From: Streptomyces sp. CCM_MD2014
GTDB taxonomy: Bacteria > Actinomycetota > Actinomycetes > Streptomycetales > Streptomycetaceae
DNA length: 64,000 bases
Reading direction: 5' to 3'
Assembly (NCBI RefSeq): GCF_000772045.1
Contig: NZ_CP009754.1
Coordinates: 7,130,001-7,194,000, forward strand
Within the stretch, counting starts at the first letter, position 1, and each line of letters starts with the position of its first letter. Below the pieces are notes generated by a model. That model was not told the origin of the DNA. It was given only the letters and a program-made list of their open reading frames with translations, and ran no database searches. A program made the position numbers and the translations under genes. Shown piece after piece: positions 54,863 through 63,913 of this stretch.

Positions 54863-54892
54863 TTGTCCGGCCGAGTCCGCCGACCGTACCGT
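54863..54892 (+). promoter_or_regulatory. Candidate davA promoter
   Basis: TTGTCC (54863-54868) and TACCGT (54887-54892) with an 18-base spacer. The predicted start is about 37 bases before the davA ATG. Confidence 0.45.
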
Positions 54893-54935
54893 CTATCTGG
54901 CCCCCCGAACCCCCTCCGACCGATGAGGATCACGC

Positions 54936-55724
54936 ATGCGCACCGCCCTGCTCCAGAGCTCCGGCCGCCCCGGTTCCACCGTCGAGAACCTCAAGGTCCT
55001 CGACGAGGCCGCGGGCCGCGCCGCCGCCGCGGGAGCCGCGCTGCTCGTCACCTCCGAGCTGTTCCTGACCGGATACGCCGTCGGCGACGACATCGGCGTC
55101 CTCGCCGAGCCCGCCGACGGCGACTCGGCCGACGCCGTCGCGGAGATCGCCGGGCGCCACGGCCTGGCCGTCGCCTACGGCTACCCCGAGCGGGACGGAG
55201 AGCGGGTCTTCAACTCCGTCCAGCTCGTCGCCGCCGACGGCACCCGCCCGGCGAACTACCGCAAGACCCACCTCTTCGGCTGCTTCGAGCGCGACCACTT
55301 CCACCCCGGCGAGCAGCCCGTCGTCCAGGCCCGGCTGGACGGCCTCACCGTCGGCCTGATGATCTGCTACGACGTGGAGTTCCCGGAGAACGTCCGCGCC
55401 CACGCCCTGGCCGGCACCGACCTGCTGCTCGTCCCGACCGCGCAGATGCACCCCTTCCAGTTCGTCGCCGAGTCCGTCGTGCCGGTGCGGGCCTTCGAGA
55501 ACCAGATGTACGTCGCGTACGTCAACCGCGTCGGCCCCGAGGGCGAGTTCGAGTTCGTCGGCCTGTCCACCCTCGCGGGCCCCGACGGCATCGCCCGCGC
55601 CCGGGCCGGGCGCGCCGAGGAGCTGGTCCTCGCCGACGCGGACCCCGCCTTCCTGGCCGCGTCCCGCGAGGCCAACCCGTACCTGAGGGACCGCCGCCCC
55701 GGCCTCTACGGCGCCCTCGCCTGA
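54936..55724 (+). CDS. davA: 5-aminopentanamidase (carbon-nitrogen hydrolase)
   Basis: Hydrolyses 5-aminopentanamide to 5-aminovalerate in lysine degradation. The 262-residue nitrilase-fold protein has the Glu-Lys-Cys triad: E41 (TSELFLTGY), K110 (YRKTHLFG) and C144 (MICYDVEFPEN). YRKTHLFG, the CYDxEFPEN motif and overall length match the Pseudomonas DavA protein as I know it, and it is paired with a DavB-like enzyme, the same two-gene arrangement. The ATG at 54936 has GAGGAT upstream. Other omega-amidases share the fold, but the pairing favours this role. Confidence 0.85.
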   Translation: MRTALLQSSGRPGSTVENLKVLDEAAGRAAAAGAALLVTSELFLTGYAVGDDIGVLAEPADGDSADAVAEIAGRHGLAVAYGYPERDGERVFNSVQLVAADGTRPANYRKTHLFGCFERDHFHPGEQPVVQARLDGLTVGLMICYDVEFPENVRAHALAGTDLLLVPTAQMHPFQFVAESVVPVRAFENQMYVAYVNRVGPEGEFEFVGLSTLAGPDGIARARAGRAEELVLADADPAFLAASREANPYLRDRRPGLYGALA

Positions 55725-55779
55725 GTCCCGCACCGCGCGTCCCGCCCCCCGTTCCACCCCTGCAAGGAGTCCGTACCCC

Positions 55780-57477
55780 ATGACGTCCACCGTGCCCAAC
55801 GCGATCGAGCACGCAGACGAGCAGCAGCCGCCGATCACCATGTTCGGGCCGGACTTCCCGTACGCGTACGACGACTTCCTCGCCCACCCCGCCGGACTGG
55901 GCCAGATACCCGCCACCGAGCACGGCACCGAGGTCGCCGTCATCGGCGGCGGCCTGTCCGGCATCGTGGCCGCCTACGAGCTGATGAAGATGGGCCTCAA
56001 GCCCGTCGTCTACGAGGCCGACCGGATCGGCGGCCGGCTGCGCACCGTCGGCTTCGAGGGCTGCGACCCGTCGCTCACCGCCGAGATGGGCGCGATGCGC
56101 TTCCCGCCGTCCTCCACCGCCCTCCAGCACTACATCGACCTGGTGGGCCTGGAGACCCGGGCCTTTCCCAACCCGCTGGCCGAGGCGACCCCCTCGACCG
56201 TCGTCGACCTCAAGGGCGAGTCGCACTACGCCGAAACCCTCGACGACCTGCCGCAGGTCTACCGGGACGTGGCCGACGCCTGGGCGAAGTGCCTCGAAGA
56301 GGGCGCCGACTTCTCCGACATGAACCGCGCCCTGCGCGAGCGCGACGTCCCCCGCATCCGCGAGATCTGGGCGAAGCTGGTCGAGAAGCTCGACAACCAG
56401 ACCTTCTACGGCTTCCTCTGCGACTCCGAGGCCTTCAAGTCCTTCCGGCACCGCGAGATCTTCGGCCAGGTCGGCTTCGGCACCGGCGGCTGGGACACCG
56501 ACTTCCCCAACTCCATCCTGGAGATCCTCCGCGTCGTCTACACCGAGGCCGACGACCACCACCGGGGCATCGTCGGCGGCTCCCAGCAGCTGCCGCTCAG
56601 GCTCTGGGAGCGCGAGCCGGACAAGATCGTCCACTGGCCGCACGGCACCTCGCTGAAGTCCCTCCACGTGGACGGCGAGCCCCGCCCGGCCGTGACCCGG
56701 CTGAACCGCACCGCCGGCAACCACATCACCGTGACCGACGCCGACGGCGACATCCGCACGTACCGGGCGGCGATCTTCACCGCCCAGTCCTGGATGCTGC
56801 TGTCGAAGATCGCCTGCGACGACTCCCTCTTCCCGATCGACCACTGGACCGCGATCGAGCGGACCCACTACATGGAGAGCTCCAAGCTCTTCGTGCCGGT
56901 CGACCGGCCCTTCTGGCTCGACAAGGACGAGGAGACCGGCCGGGACGTCATGTCGATGACGCTCACCGACCGCATGACCCGCGGCACCTACCTGCTCGAC
57001 GACGGCCCGGACAAGCCCGCCGTCATCTGCCTCTCCTACACCTGGTGCGACGACAGCCTGAAGTGGCTGCCCCTGTCCGCGAACGAGCGGATGGAGGTCA
57101 TGCTGAAGTCGCTCGGCGAGATCTACCCGAAGGTCGACATCAGGAAGCACGTCATCGGCAACCCGGTGACCGTCTCCTGGGAGAACGAGCCGTACTTCAT
57201 GGGCGCGTTCAAGGCCAACCTGCCCGGCCACTACCGCTACCAGCGGCGTCTGTTCACCCACTTCATGCAGGAGGAGCTGCCCGAGGACAAGCGGGGCATC
57301 TTCCTCGCCGGCGACGACATCTCCTGGACGGCCGGCTGGGCCGAGGGCGCCGTCCAGACCGCGCTGAACGCGGTCTGGGGCGTCATGCACCACTTCGGCG
57401 GGGAGACCGACGCGACCAACCCCGGCCCGGGCGACCTCTACGAGGAGATCGCGCCGGTCGAGCTCCCCGAGGACTAG
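55780..57477 (+). CDS. davB: L-lysine 2-monooxygenase (FAD amine oxidase family)
   Basis: Oxidatively decarboxylates L-lysine to 5-aminopentanamide, CO2 and water. The 565-residue protein has the FAD dinucleotide motif VAVIGGGLSGIVAAYELMKM near residue 47, VVYEADRIGGRLR, the MRFPPSS stretch, FGQVGFGTGGWDTDFPNSIL, and FLAGDDISWTAGWAEGAVQT near the end. The N-terminus (ITMFGPDFPYAYDDFLAHPA) and these blocks closely resemble Pseudomonas DavB. AAGGAG precedes the ATG at 55780. It follows davA with a 55-base gap and is convergent with the next gene. Tryptophan 2-monooxygenase is the nearest alternative. Confidence 0.87.
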   Translation: MTSTVPNAIEHADEQQPPITMFGPDFPYAYDDFLAHPAGLGQIPATEHGTEVAVIGGGLSGIVAAYELMKMGLKPVVYEADRIGGRLRTVGFEGCDPSLTAEMGAMRFPPSSTALQHYIDLVGLETRAFPNPLAEATPSTVVDLKGESHYAETLDDLPQVYRDVADAWAKCLEEGADFSDMNRALRERDVPRIREIWAKLVEKLDNQTFYGFLCDSEAFKSFRHREIFGQVGFGTGGWDTDFPNSILEILRVVYTEADDHHRGIVGGSQQLPLRLWEREPDKIVHWPHGTSLKSLHVDGEPRPAVTRLNRTAGNHITVTDADGDIRTYRAAIFTAQSWMLLSKIACDDSLFPIDHWTAIERTHYMESSKLFVPVDRPFWLDKDEETGRDVMSMTLTDRMTRGTYLLDDGPDKPAVICLSYTWCDDSLKWLPLSANERMEVMLKSLGEIYPKVDIRKHVIGNPVTVSWENEPYFMGAFKANLPGHYRYQRRLFTHFMQEELPEDKRGIFLAGDDISWTAGWAEGAVQTALNAVWGVMHHFGGETDATNPGPGDLYEEIAPVELPED

Positions 57478-57496
57478 GAGGTCTTTCCCCCCGGCC

Positions 57497-58429
57497 TCAG
57501 ATTCCGGCCGCCCGGGCCTTCTCGTAGATCCGGGCGGCGACGTCCTTGAGCTCCTCGGCGTCGCGCGCGGTGCTCTGCACGTCGATGAGGATCTCGTCCA
57601 GGCCGATCTCGGCGTGCGCGGCCAGGTCCTCGACGATCTGGTCGACGCCGCCCTGGAAGGGGCGCCGGTCGGAGCCCTCGTGGTTCGTCGCGCTGTAGCG
57701 GGTGTTGACCCGCAGCACCGTCCGGATCGGCCGTGTGCGACCCCGCTCGGCGGCCAGGTCCCGCAGCTCCCGCAGCTGCGCGGCGACGGTCTCGGCGCCG
57801 ATGCCGGTCGGCAGCCACCCGTCGGCGTGGTCGACCAGGCGGCGCCGGGCCCGGCCGCTGCCGCCCGCCGCCAGCAGGATCGGGATCGGCCGGGCCGGTT
57901 TGGGACCGACCACGGCGGACGCGATCTTCGTGACCTCGCCGTCGTACACCACCGGGTCCGGGCCCCACACCGCGCGGCACACCCCGATCAGCTCGTCCAG
58001 GGCCGCACCGCGTTCGGCGAACGGCCGCACGGAGGCGGCCGCGTACTCGTCGTGGGACCAGCCGGTGCCGAAGCCCGCCAGCACCCGGCCGCCGCTCGCC
58101 GCGTCCAGCGAGGCCAGCGCCTTGGCCAGCTGGAAGGGGACGTGCAGCGGGGCGACCAGCACGCTCGTGCCCAGCAGCGCCCGTTCGGTGGCCGCGGCGG
58201 CCAGGGCGAGGGTGACCAGCGGCTCCGCCACACTCCGGTACGTGTCCGGCCAGGGCAGCCCCTCGACGCCGTACAGCCCCTGGGTCGCGGGCTCGGGGAA
58301 CAGGGCGCGCTCGAACACCCACAGGCTCTCGAAGCCCATCTCCTCCGCCGCGCGCGCCACGTCGGGGACGTCCTTGCCGATGTCGTACTGCCGCATCTGC
58401 GGGAGGCCGAGTCCGAGCCGGGTCGTCAT
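57497..58429 (-). CDS. LLM-class F420-dependent oxidoreductase
   Basis: A 310-residue bacterial luciferase-fold protein (TTRLGLGLPQMRQYDIGKDV, GFESLWVFERALFPEPATQG, LAGFGTGWSHDEYAAASVRP), typical of actinobacterial F420-binding oxidoreductases. Substrate unknown. The ATG at 58429 has AAGGAG 9 bases upstream; the longer frame to 58540 is not needed. It is convergent with davB, the ends being 19 bases apart. Confidence 0.87.
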   Translation of the reverse strand: MTTRLGLGLPQMRQYDIGKDVPDVARAAEEMGFESLWVFERALFPEPATQGLYGVEGLPWPDTYRSVAEPLVTLALAAAATERALLGTSVLVAPLHVPFQLAKALASLDAASGGRVLAGFGTGWSHDEYAAASVRPFAERGAALDELIGVCRAVWGPDPVVYDGEVTKIASAVVGPKPARPIPILLAAGGSGRARRRLVDHADGWLPTGIGAETVAAQLRELRDLAAERGRTRPIRTVLRVNTRYSATNHEGSDRRPFQGGVDQIVEDLAAHAEIGLDEILIDVQSTARDAEELKDVAARIYEKARAAGI

Positions 58430-58556
58430 GCCGGGTGCTCCTTCGCATTCGGGGGTGCGATGCCGGCCGTGGACCGCACGGTGCGCACGGCCACCGGTTT
58501 CAACGTACAACGATCGCGGGGGAGTTCCGGAGGCGCACATACCGGAACCGGCCGGA

Positions 58557-59252
58557 TCAGTCCCGCAGCGGGGTGAGCAGCATGCGGCCCGCGAAGCCCA
58601 CGGCGGCGTCCAGCCCTTCGGTGAACTCCCCGGCGACGTCCGGCAGCCGGCGCAGCGCCCACAGCGCGCGGGCCGCCGCCCAGGCGGCCTCGCGGGCGCG
58701 CTCCAGGCTCCAGGAGCCCAGCAGATGGGTCAGCGGGTCGGCGATCTGGAGCAGGTCGGGACCCGGCATCAGCTCGTCGCGGACGCGTTCCTCCAGCGAG
58801 ACGAGGAGGTCACCCACGCGGTCGAACTCGTCCTCCAGGTCGGCGGGTTCGCAGCCGAGCGTACGACAGGTGTCCACCACGGCCAGCGCGAGATCGTGGC
58901 CGATGTGCGCGTTGATGCCCGCCAGCGCGAACTGCAGCGGCCGTACCCCGGGATGGCGGCGGAACTGGAACAGGGGGCGCCAGCAGGCGGGCGGACGGCG
59001 GTCCTCCGCCGCCGCGTCCACGGCGGCCAGATAGCGCTCCGCGAACCGCACGTCCAGCGCGGTCGCGGCTCCGGGGTCCGCGAACCGGCCGCCGTCGATG
59101 TGCCGGTCCACGGCCTCCGTGACGGCGAGGTAGACGCGGTTGAAGACCGCGAGACCGTCCCCGGCCGGCAGCGCCGCGTCGAGGGCGCGCATCCGGGACA
59201 GCACGTCGTCCACGGTCGGGGCAGCCGTCGGGACTTGCTCGCAGTGCGCCAT
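58557..59252 (-). CDS. DUF5995 family protein
   Basis: A 231-residue, mostly helical protein matching the DUF5995 pattern (GDGLAVFNRVYLAVTEAVDR, FAERYLAAVDAAAEDRRPPA, LAGINAHIGHDLALAVVDTC). The conserved NAHIxHDLALA stretch suggests a metal or haem-like site, but the function is unknown. It is divergent from the GH6 gene. Confidence 0.8.
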   Translation of the reverse strand: MAHCEQVPTAAPTVDDVLSRMRALDAALPAGDGLAVFNRVYLAVTEAVDRHIDGGRFADPGAATALDVRFAERYLAAVDAAAEDRRPPACWRPLFQFRRHPGVRPLQFALAGINAHIGHDLALAVVDTCRTLGCEPADLEDEFDRVGDLLVSLEERVRDELMPGPDLLQIADPLTHLLGSWSLERAREAAWAAARALWALRRLPDVAGEFTEGLDAAVGFAGRMLLTPLRD

Positions 59253-59353
59253 GGCGGCAGCGTCGCAGCTTTAGGCTGACGGCGGTGCCGGCGGGCCCGA
59301 CGCTTCCCCAGAACGGGGGAACGCGCCCGTCGCGCGGGGGAGGGGGACCGTAC

Positions 59354-60559
59354 GTGTCAGGCCTTCGTGCCCGGCGGCAGACCGTCCGCAGGGCCGGGCG
59401 CAGGCGTGCCGCGGGCCGCGGCGCGATGGTCGCGGTGGCGTCCGTCGTGGTGGCGGTCGGTACCGCCACCGGCATGCTGACCGCGCTCGGCGACGACGGC
59501 GGCGGGCATGACGCGGCCGCGGCGCGGCCGCGGGAGACGACGTCGCCGCGGTGGGACGCGCCGCCCGGCACCCCGCCCCCGGCACCCCCGCCGTCGCCCT
59601 CCGCCTCGCCGACGGAGCCGAAGGCGAGTCCCTCCGTGCCGCCGAGAAGGACGTCCGCGAGCCCCGCCGAGCAGAGGCCGCGGCCCACGGCCACCGCCGC
59701 GCGCCTCTACCGGCACCCCGACTCGCAGGTCCTCGACTGGGTCCGGGCGCACCCCGGCGATCCGCGCCACGACGTGATCGCCGCCCGGATCGCCGACCGT
59801 CCGGCCGCCGTCTGGTTCGCCGACCACACCCCGGCCACCATCACCTCCCGGGTCCGCGCCGTGACCGCCGCGGGCGCCGCCCAGGGACGGGTTCCGGTCC
59901 TCGTGCCCTACGCGATCCCCGACCGCGACTGCGGCGGCCACTCCGAGGGCGGCGCGCCCGACCTCGACGCCTACGACGCCTGGATCGACCGCTTCGCCGC
60001 CGGGCTCGGCTCCGGCGAGGTGATCGTCGTGCTGGAACCCGACTCCGTGGCCCAGTCCGCGTGCCTGTCCGCCGGTGAGCGCGCCGACCGCTTCGCCTCC
60101 CTGGCCCGGGCGGGGCGGGTGATGAAGGACGCCAACCCCCGTGCCCGGGTCTACTACGACGCCGGCCACTCCGGCTGGCACGCGCCCGCCGAGCAGGCCG
60201 GCCGGCTCAGGCAGGCCGGTGCCGCCTCGGCCGACTCCTCCGACGGGGTCTTCAGCAACGTCTCCAACTTCCACGCCACCGCCGACGAGATCGCCTACGA
60301 CCGCGCCGTCCTCGACGCCCTCGGCGGTCCGGCGAGCCTCGGCGCCGTCATCGACACCAGCCGCAACGGCAACGGCGCCCCGCCCGACGGCGAGTGGTGC
60401 GACCCGGCCGGCCGCAGGATCGGCCGCGCACCGACCCTGAGCACCGGCATGGGACGCGTCGACGCCTACCTGTGGGTCAAGCTGCCCGGCGAGTCCGACG
60501 GCTGCAAGGGCGAGCCGGGCACGTTCACCCCCTCCTACGCCTACGACCTGGCGCGCTGA
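59354..60559 (+). CDS. Secreted glycoside hydrolase family 6 (endoglucanase-type)
   Basis: Cleaves beta-1,4-glucans. It is 401 residues: a basic N-terminus and a signal-anchor helix (about 25-45, MVAVASVVVAVGTATGML), a Pro/Ser/Thr-rich linker to about residue 115, then the GH6 domain with VPYAIPDRDCGGHSEGG (Asp195) and VIVVLEPDSVAQSACLS (catalytic Asp230). The end DAYLWVKLPGESDGCKGEPG fits GH6. There is no cellulose-binding module. The GTG at 59354 follows GGGGGA; translation from 59285 would lengthen the basic leader. Its last 19 bases overlap the convergent permease gene. Confidence 0.9.
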   Translation: MSGLRARRQTVRRAGRRRAAGRGAMVAVASVVVAVGTATGMLTALGDDGGGHDAAAARPRETTSPRWDAPPGTPPPAPPPSPSASPTEPKASPSVPPRRTSASPAEQRPRPTATAARLYRHPDSQVLDWVRAHPGDPRHDVIAARIADRPAAVWFADHTPATITSRVRAVTAAGAAQGRVPVLVPYAIPDRDCGGHSEGGAPDLDAYDAWIDRFAAGLGSGEVIVVLEPDSVAQSACLSAGERADRFASLARAGRVMKDANPRARVYYDAGHSGWHAPAEQAGRLRQAGAASADSSDGVFSNVSNFHATADEIAYDRAVLDALGGPASLGAVIDTSRNGNGAPPDGEWCDPAGRRIGRAPTLSTGMGRVDAYLWVKLPGESDGCKGEPGTFTPSYAYDLAR

Positions 60560-61965
60560 GCCCCGCCGTCGTCGCCGTCGCCGCCGGAACCGGTCTTCGC
60601 GTCGTAGGACGACGTGCCCTCGTCCAGCAGCGGCTGCTGCGTCTTGAGGTGGGCCGGGGCGAAGGCGCGCAGCGCGTGGTAGCCGGTGATGACGACCAGG
60701 GTGCCGAGCGCGATGCCGCTGAGGGAGAACGTGTCGGTGAACTCCATGCTGACGTTGCCGACGCCGATGATGATGCCCGCGGCGGCCGGCACCAGGTTCA
60801 GCGGGTTGCGCAGATCCACCTTGGCGTTGATCCAGATCTGCGCGCCGAGCAGCCCGATCATGCCGTACAGGATGACGGTGATGCCGCCGAGCACGCCGCC
60901 CGGGATCGCCGCCACGACCGCGCCGAACTTCGGGCAGAGGCCGAAGAGCAGGGCGAAGCCCGCCGCGGCCCAGTAGGCGGCGGTCGAGTAGACGCGGGTC
61001 GCCGCCATCACGCCGATGTTCTCGGAGTACGTGGTGTTGGGCGGGCCCCCGACCGCGGTGGAGAGCACCGAGCCGATGCCGTCGGCCGAGATCGCCGTGC
61101 CCAGCTTGTCGTCCAGGTTGTCGCCGGTCATCTCGCCGACCGCCTTGACGTGCCCGGCGTTCTCCGCGATCAGGGCGATGACGACGGGGAGGGCGACCAG
61201 GATCGCCGACCACTCGAAGCTCGGCCCGTGGAACGACGGCAGCCCGATCCAGTCGGCCCGGCCCACGGCGGAGAAGTCGAGGCGCCAGTGGTCGGTGAGC
61301 TTGCCGCTGCCGTCCACCGAGTGGATCTTCCCGAAGATCCGGTCGAGCGCCCAGGACAGGACGTACCCGAAGACCAGCCCCAGGAAGATCGCGATCCGGG
61401 ACCAGAAGCCGCGCAGGCACACCACGGCCAGGCCGGTGAACAGCATCACCAGCAGCGCCGTCCACTGGTCCTGCGGCCAGTAGGTGGAGGCGGTGACCGG
61501 GGCCAGGTTGAAGCCGATCAGCATCACCACCGCGCCGGTGACGACCGGCGGCATCGCGGCGTGGATGATCCGCGCCCCGAACCGCTGCACGGCGAGCCCC
61601 ACCAGGAACAGCGCGAGGCCGACCACCAGGACCGCGCCGGTCACCGTGGCGCTGGTGCCGCCCTGCGCCCGGATCACCGCGGCGACGCCGACGAAGGAGA
61701 GCGAGCAGCCGAGGTAGCTGGGCACCCGGCCGCGGGTGGCGAGCAGGAAGATGACGGTTGCCACGCCCGACATCATGATCGCGAGGTTGGGGTCGAGGCC
61801 CATCAGGACCGGAGCCACGAAGGACGCCCCGAACATGGCCACCACGTGCTGGGCGCCGAGCCCGGCCGTGCGGGGCCACGAGAGCCGTTCGTCGGGGCGG
61901 ACCACCGCTCCGGGGGCGGGTACCTTCCCGTCCCCGTGCAGCTTCCAGCGCACGCCGAGGTCCAT
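60541..61965 (-). CDS. NCS2-family uracil/xanthine permease
   Basis: A 474-residue nucleobase transporter with about 14 helices, likely for uracil. LGAQHVVAMFGASFVAPVLM marks helix 1, VIALIAENAGHVKAVGEMTG the helix-8 Glu, and GGPPNTTYSENIGVMAATRV helix 10, as in UraA/PyrP. The N-terminal 30 residues resemble actinobacterial members. The ATG at 61965 is kept though its ribosome site is weak. The last 19 bases overlap the GH6 gene end. Confidence 0.92.
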   Translation of the reverse strand: MDLGVRWKLHGDGKVPAPGAVVRPDERLSWPRTAGLGAQHVVAMFGASFVAPVLMGLDPNLAIMMSGVATVIFLLATRGRVPSYLGCSLSFVGVAAVIRAQGGTSATVTGAVLVVGLALFLVGLAVQRFGARIIHAAMPPVVTGAVVMLIGFNLAPVTASTYWPQDQWTALLVMLFTGLAVVCLRGFWSRIAIFLGLVFGYVLSWALDRIFGKIHSVDGSGKLTDHWRLDFSAVGRADWIGLPSFHGPSFEWSAILVALPVVIALIAENAGHVKAVGEMTGDNLDDKLGTAISADGIGSVLSTAVGGPPNTTYSENIGVMAATRVYSTAAYWAAAGFALLFGLCPKFGAVVAAIPGGVLGGITVILYGMIGLLGAQIWINAKVDLRNPLNLVPAAAGIIIGVGNVSMEFTDTFSLSGIALGTLVVITGYHALRAFAPAHLKTQQPLLDEGTSSYDAKTGSGGDGDDGGAQRARS

Positions 61966-62142
61966 GGTGAGGTTTCGCTTTCTCTGTACGTGAGGACTGT
62001 CCGGACCATTGTCGGGGGTGCCCGGTCGTGCGGTTGACCTGCACCCTTCCCCGAGGGGCGTCCTGAGCGTCCGCTTAGGATGGTCCCGGTCCCCCGTACG
62101 ACGACGCCGCGCGTACCACCACGCACCACCCAGGAGCCCCCC

Positions 62143-62610
62143 GTGACCGCCGAAGCGCCCGCCGCCCCCGTCCCGTCCGCCCTGCCGTACGGCCGGCTCG
62201 TCCCCGTCACCGTCCACTTCGACGACCTGGACGCCCTCGGGCTGCTGCACAACGCCCGCTACCCCGTGCTGGTCGAGCGGGCCTGGACCGAGCTGTGGGC
62301 CGGGCACGGCGTCCGGTTCGAGGGCGACTGGGACGCGGCCGGCGACGCCTGCAACGCGGTCAGGGAACTGACGATCGGCTACGAGGCGCCGGTCACCCGG
62401 CCGGGCACGTACGCCGTCCACCTGTGGCTGGACCGGCTCGGCACCACCGGGCTGACCTACGGCTTCCGGTTCTGCTCGGCGGACGGCGCCGCCACCTACG
62501 CCCGCGGCGCCCGGGTGCTGGTGCGGCTGGACTCCCGGACGCTGCGTCCGGCGCCGTGGAGCGAGGCGTTCAGGACCGCCGGCCGGGCACTTCTGCGGCC
62601 GACGGACTGA
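62143..62610 (+). CDS. 4HBT-type acyl-CoA thioesterase
   Basis: A 155-residue hotdog-fold protein with VTVHFDDLDALGLLHNARYP, the 4-hydroxybenzoyl-CoA thioesterase-type active-site segment (Asp followed by LLHNARY), and GTTGLTYGFRFCSADGAATY. The GTG at 62143 has CAGGAG at 62131-62136. Its last 41 bases overlap the convergent MFS gene. Acyl-CoA substrate unknown. Confidence 0.87.
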   Translation: MTAEAPAAPVPSALPYGRLVPVTVHFDDLDALGLLHNARYPVLVERAWTELWAGHGVRFEGDWDAAGDACNAVRELTIGYEAPVTRPGTYAVHLWLDRLGTTGLTYGFRFCSADGAATYARGARVLVRLDSRTLRPAPWSEAFRTAGRALLRPTD

Positions 62611-63781
62611 TCGTCGGCCGGTTCCGGTCCCCGGCCCGCAGCACCCGTGCGAACACCACGAGGCAGCAGGCCAGCACGGTCACCAGGCCGAAGGACACCA
62701 CCAGGCTGGTCGCCTGGGCCAGACCGCCGATCGCGCTCGGCGCCACCAGGCCCGAGGTGTACGTGATGGTGGCGACGCCCGCGATGGCCAGGCTGGGGTT
62801 GGAGCCGGCGCGGCCGGCCGCGGCGAAGCAGAGCGGGACGACCACGGCGATGCCGAGCCCCATCAGTGCGAAGCCGGTCATCGCCACCGCCGGATGGCCT
62901 CCGACCACGACCAGCAGCCCGCCGAGGGTGGCCAGCACCCCGCTCACCCGGACCGTGCGCACCGCGCCGAACCTGTCCACCACCTTGTCGCCGACGAGCC
63001 GGCTCAGCGCCATGGTCAGTGTGAAGCCCGTCGTGCACGCCGCCGCGAGACCGGCCGAGGTCTCCAGCTCGTCCCGCAGGTAGACCGCCGACCAGTCCAG
63101 GCTCGCGCCCTCGGCGAAGACCGCGCAGAAGCCCACCGCGCCGATCAGCAGCGCCGACCTCGGGGGGAGCGCGAACCGGGGCGGCGGGTCCTCGTCCTCG
63201 GCGGGCTGCAGGTCCAGCACCCACGCGCAGGCGACCAGGCCCGTCACGGTCAGCACGGCGGCGGCGAGGACGTGATGCGTGCGGGCGTCCGTGCCCAGGT
63301 GGGCGGCGAGCGTGCCGGCCGCCGATCCGATCAGCGCGCCCGCGCTCCACATGCCGTGCAGCCCGGACATGATCGACTTGTCGAGGCGGTTCTCGATCTC
63401 GACGCCGAGCGCGTTCATCGCCACGTCCGACATGCCCGCCGCGGCCCCGTAGACGAACAGGGCGAGGCACAGCGCGACCAGGTTCGGGGCGAGGGAGGGC
63501 AGCACCAGCGCCAGCGTCCACAGCGCCAGCAGGAAGCGCAGGGCGGTCCGGGCACCGAAACGGTGCGTGACCCGGCCGGCCAGCGGCATGGCGAGGGAGG
63601 CGCCGAGCGCGGGGAAGGCGAGCGCCAGCCCCAACTGGCCCGCGCTCACGTCGGCGTGGTCCTGGATCCACGGCACGCGGGTCGCGAAGGAGCCGGTGAC
63701 GGAGCCGTGCACGGCGAACACGGCCGCCACCGCGTACCGGGCGCGCTTCACCTCGCCTCGCCCGTAGGTCCCTGTGCTCAT
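62570..63781 (-). CDS. MFS transporter next to a ROK regulator
   Basis: A 403-residue, 12-helix transporter (RYAVAAVFAVHGSVTGSFAT, FPALGASLAMPLAGRVTHRF, LFVYGAAAGMSDVAMNALGV) of the sugar-efflux/fucose-permease-like group. The ATG at 63781 has GGAGGGG 6 bases upstream. It is divergent from a ROK-family regulator gene that starts at 63914, and both probably use the operator between them. Substrate may be a sugar; not established. Confidence 0.88.
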   Translation of the reverse strand: MSTGTYGRGEVKRARYAVAAVFAVHGSVTGSFATRVPWIQDHADVSAGQLGLALAFPALGASLAMPLAGRVTHRFGARTALRFLLALWTLALVLPSLAPNLVALCLALFVYGAAAGMSDVAMNALGVEIENRLDKSIMSGLHGMWSAGALIGSAAGTLAAHLGTDARTHHVLAAAVLTVTGLVACAWVLDLQPAEDEDPPPRFALPPRSALLIGAVGFCAVFAEGASLDWSAVYLRDELETSAGLAAACTTGFTLTMALSRLVGDKVVDRFGAVRTVRVSGVLATLGGLLVVVGGHPAVAMTGFALMGLGIAVVVPLCFAAAGRAGSNPSLAIAGVATITYTSGLVAPSAIGGLAQATSLVVSFGLVTVLACCLVVFARVLRAGDRNRPTISPSAAEVPGRRS

Positions 63782-63837
63782 GGTCCACCCCTCCGTGTCC
63801 TCGGTGCGCGGCAGCGTGTGGCAGCGCGCGGCGTAAA

Positions 63838-63860
63838 CTATCAGGGAGCCTGCCTGATAG
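63838..63860. promoter_or_regulatory. Inverted-repeat operator between MFS and ROK genes
   Basis: CTATCAGG (63838-63845) and CCTGATAG (63853-63860) are perfect 8-bp arms with a 7-base spacer. The left arm overlaps a minus-strand -10-like TAGTTT. It likely binds the ROK protein encoded just downstream. Confidence 0.65.
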
Positions 63861-63913
63861 ATAGTGCATTACCGGCGTGAGCCTCCGCGCCACCGATCTG
63901 GAAGGATCCCGGC

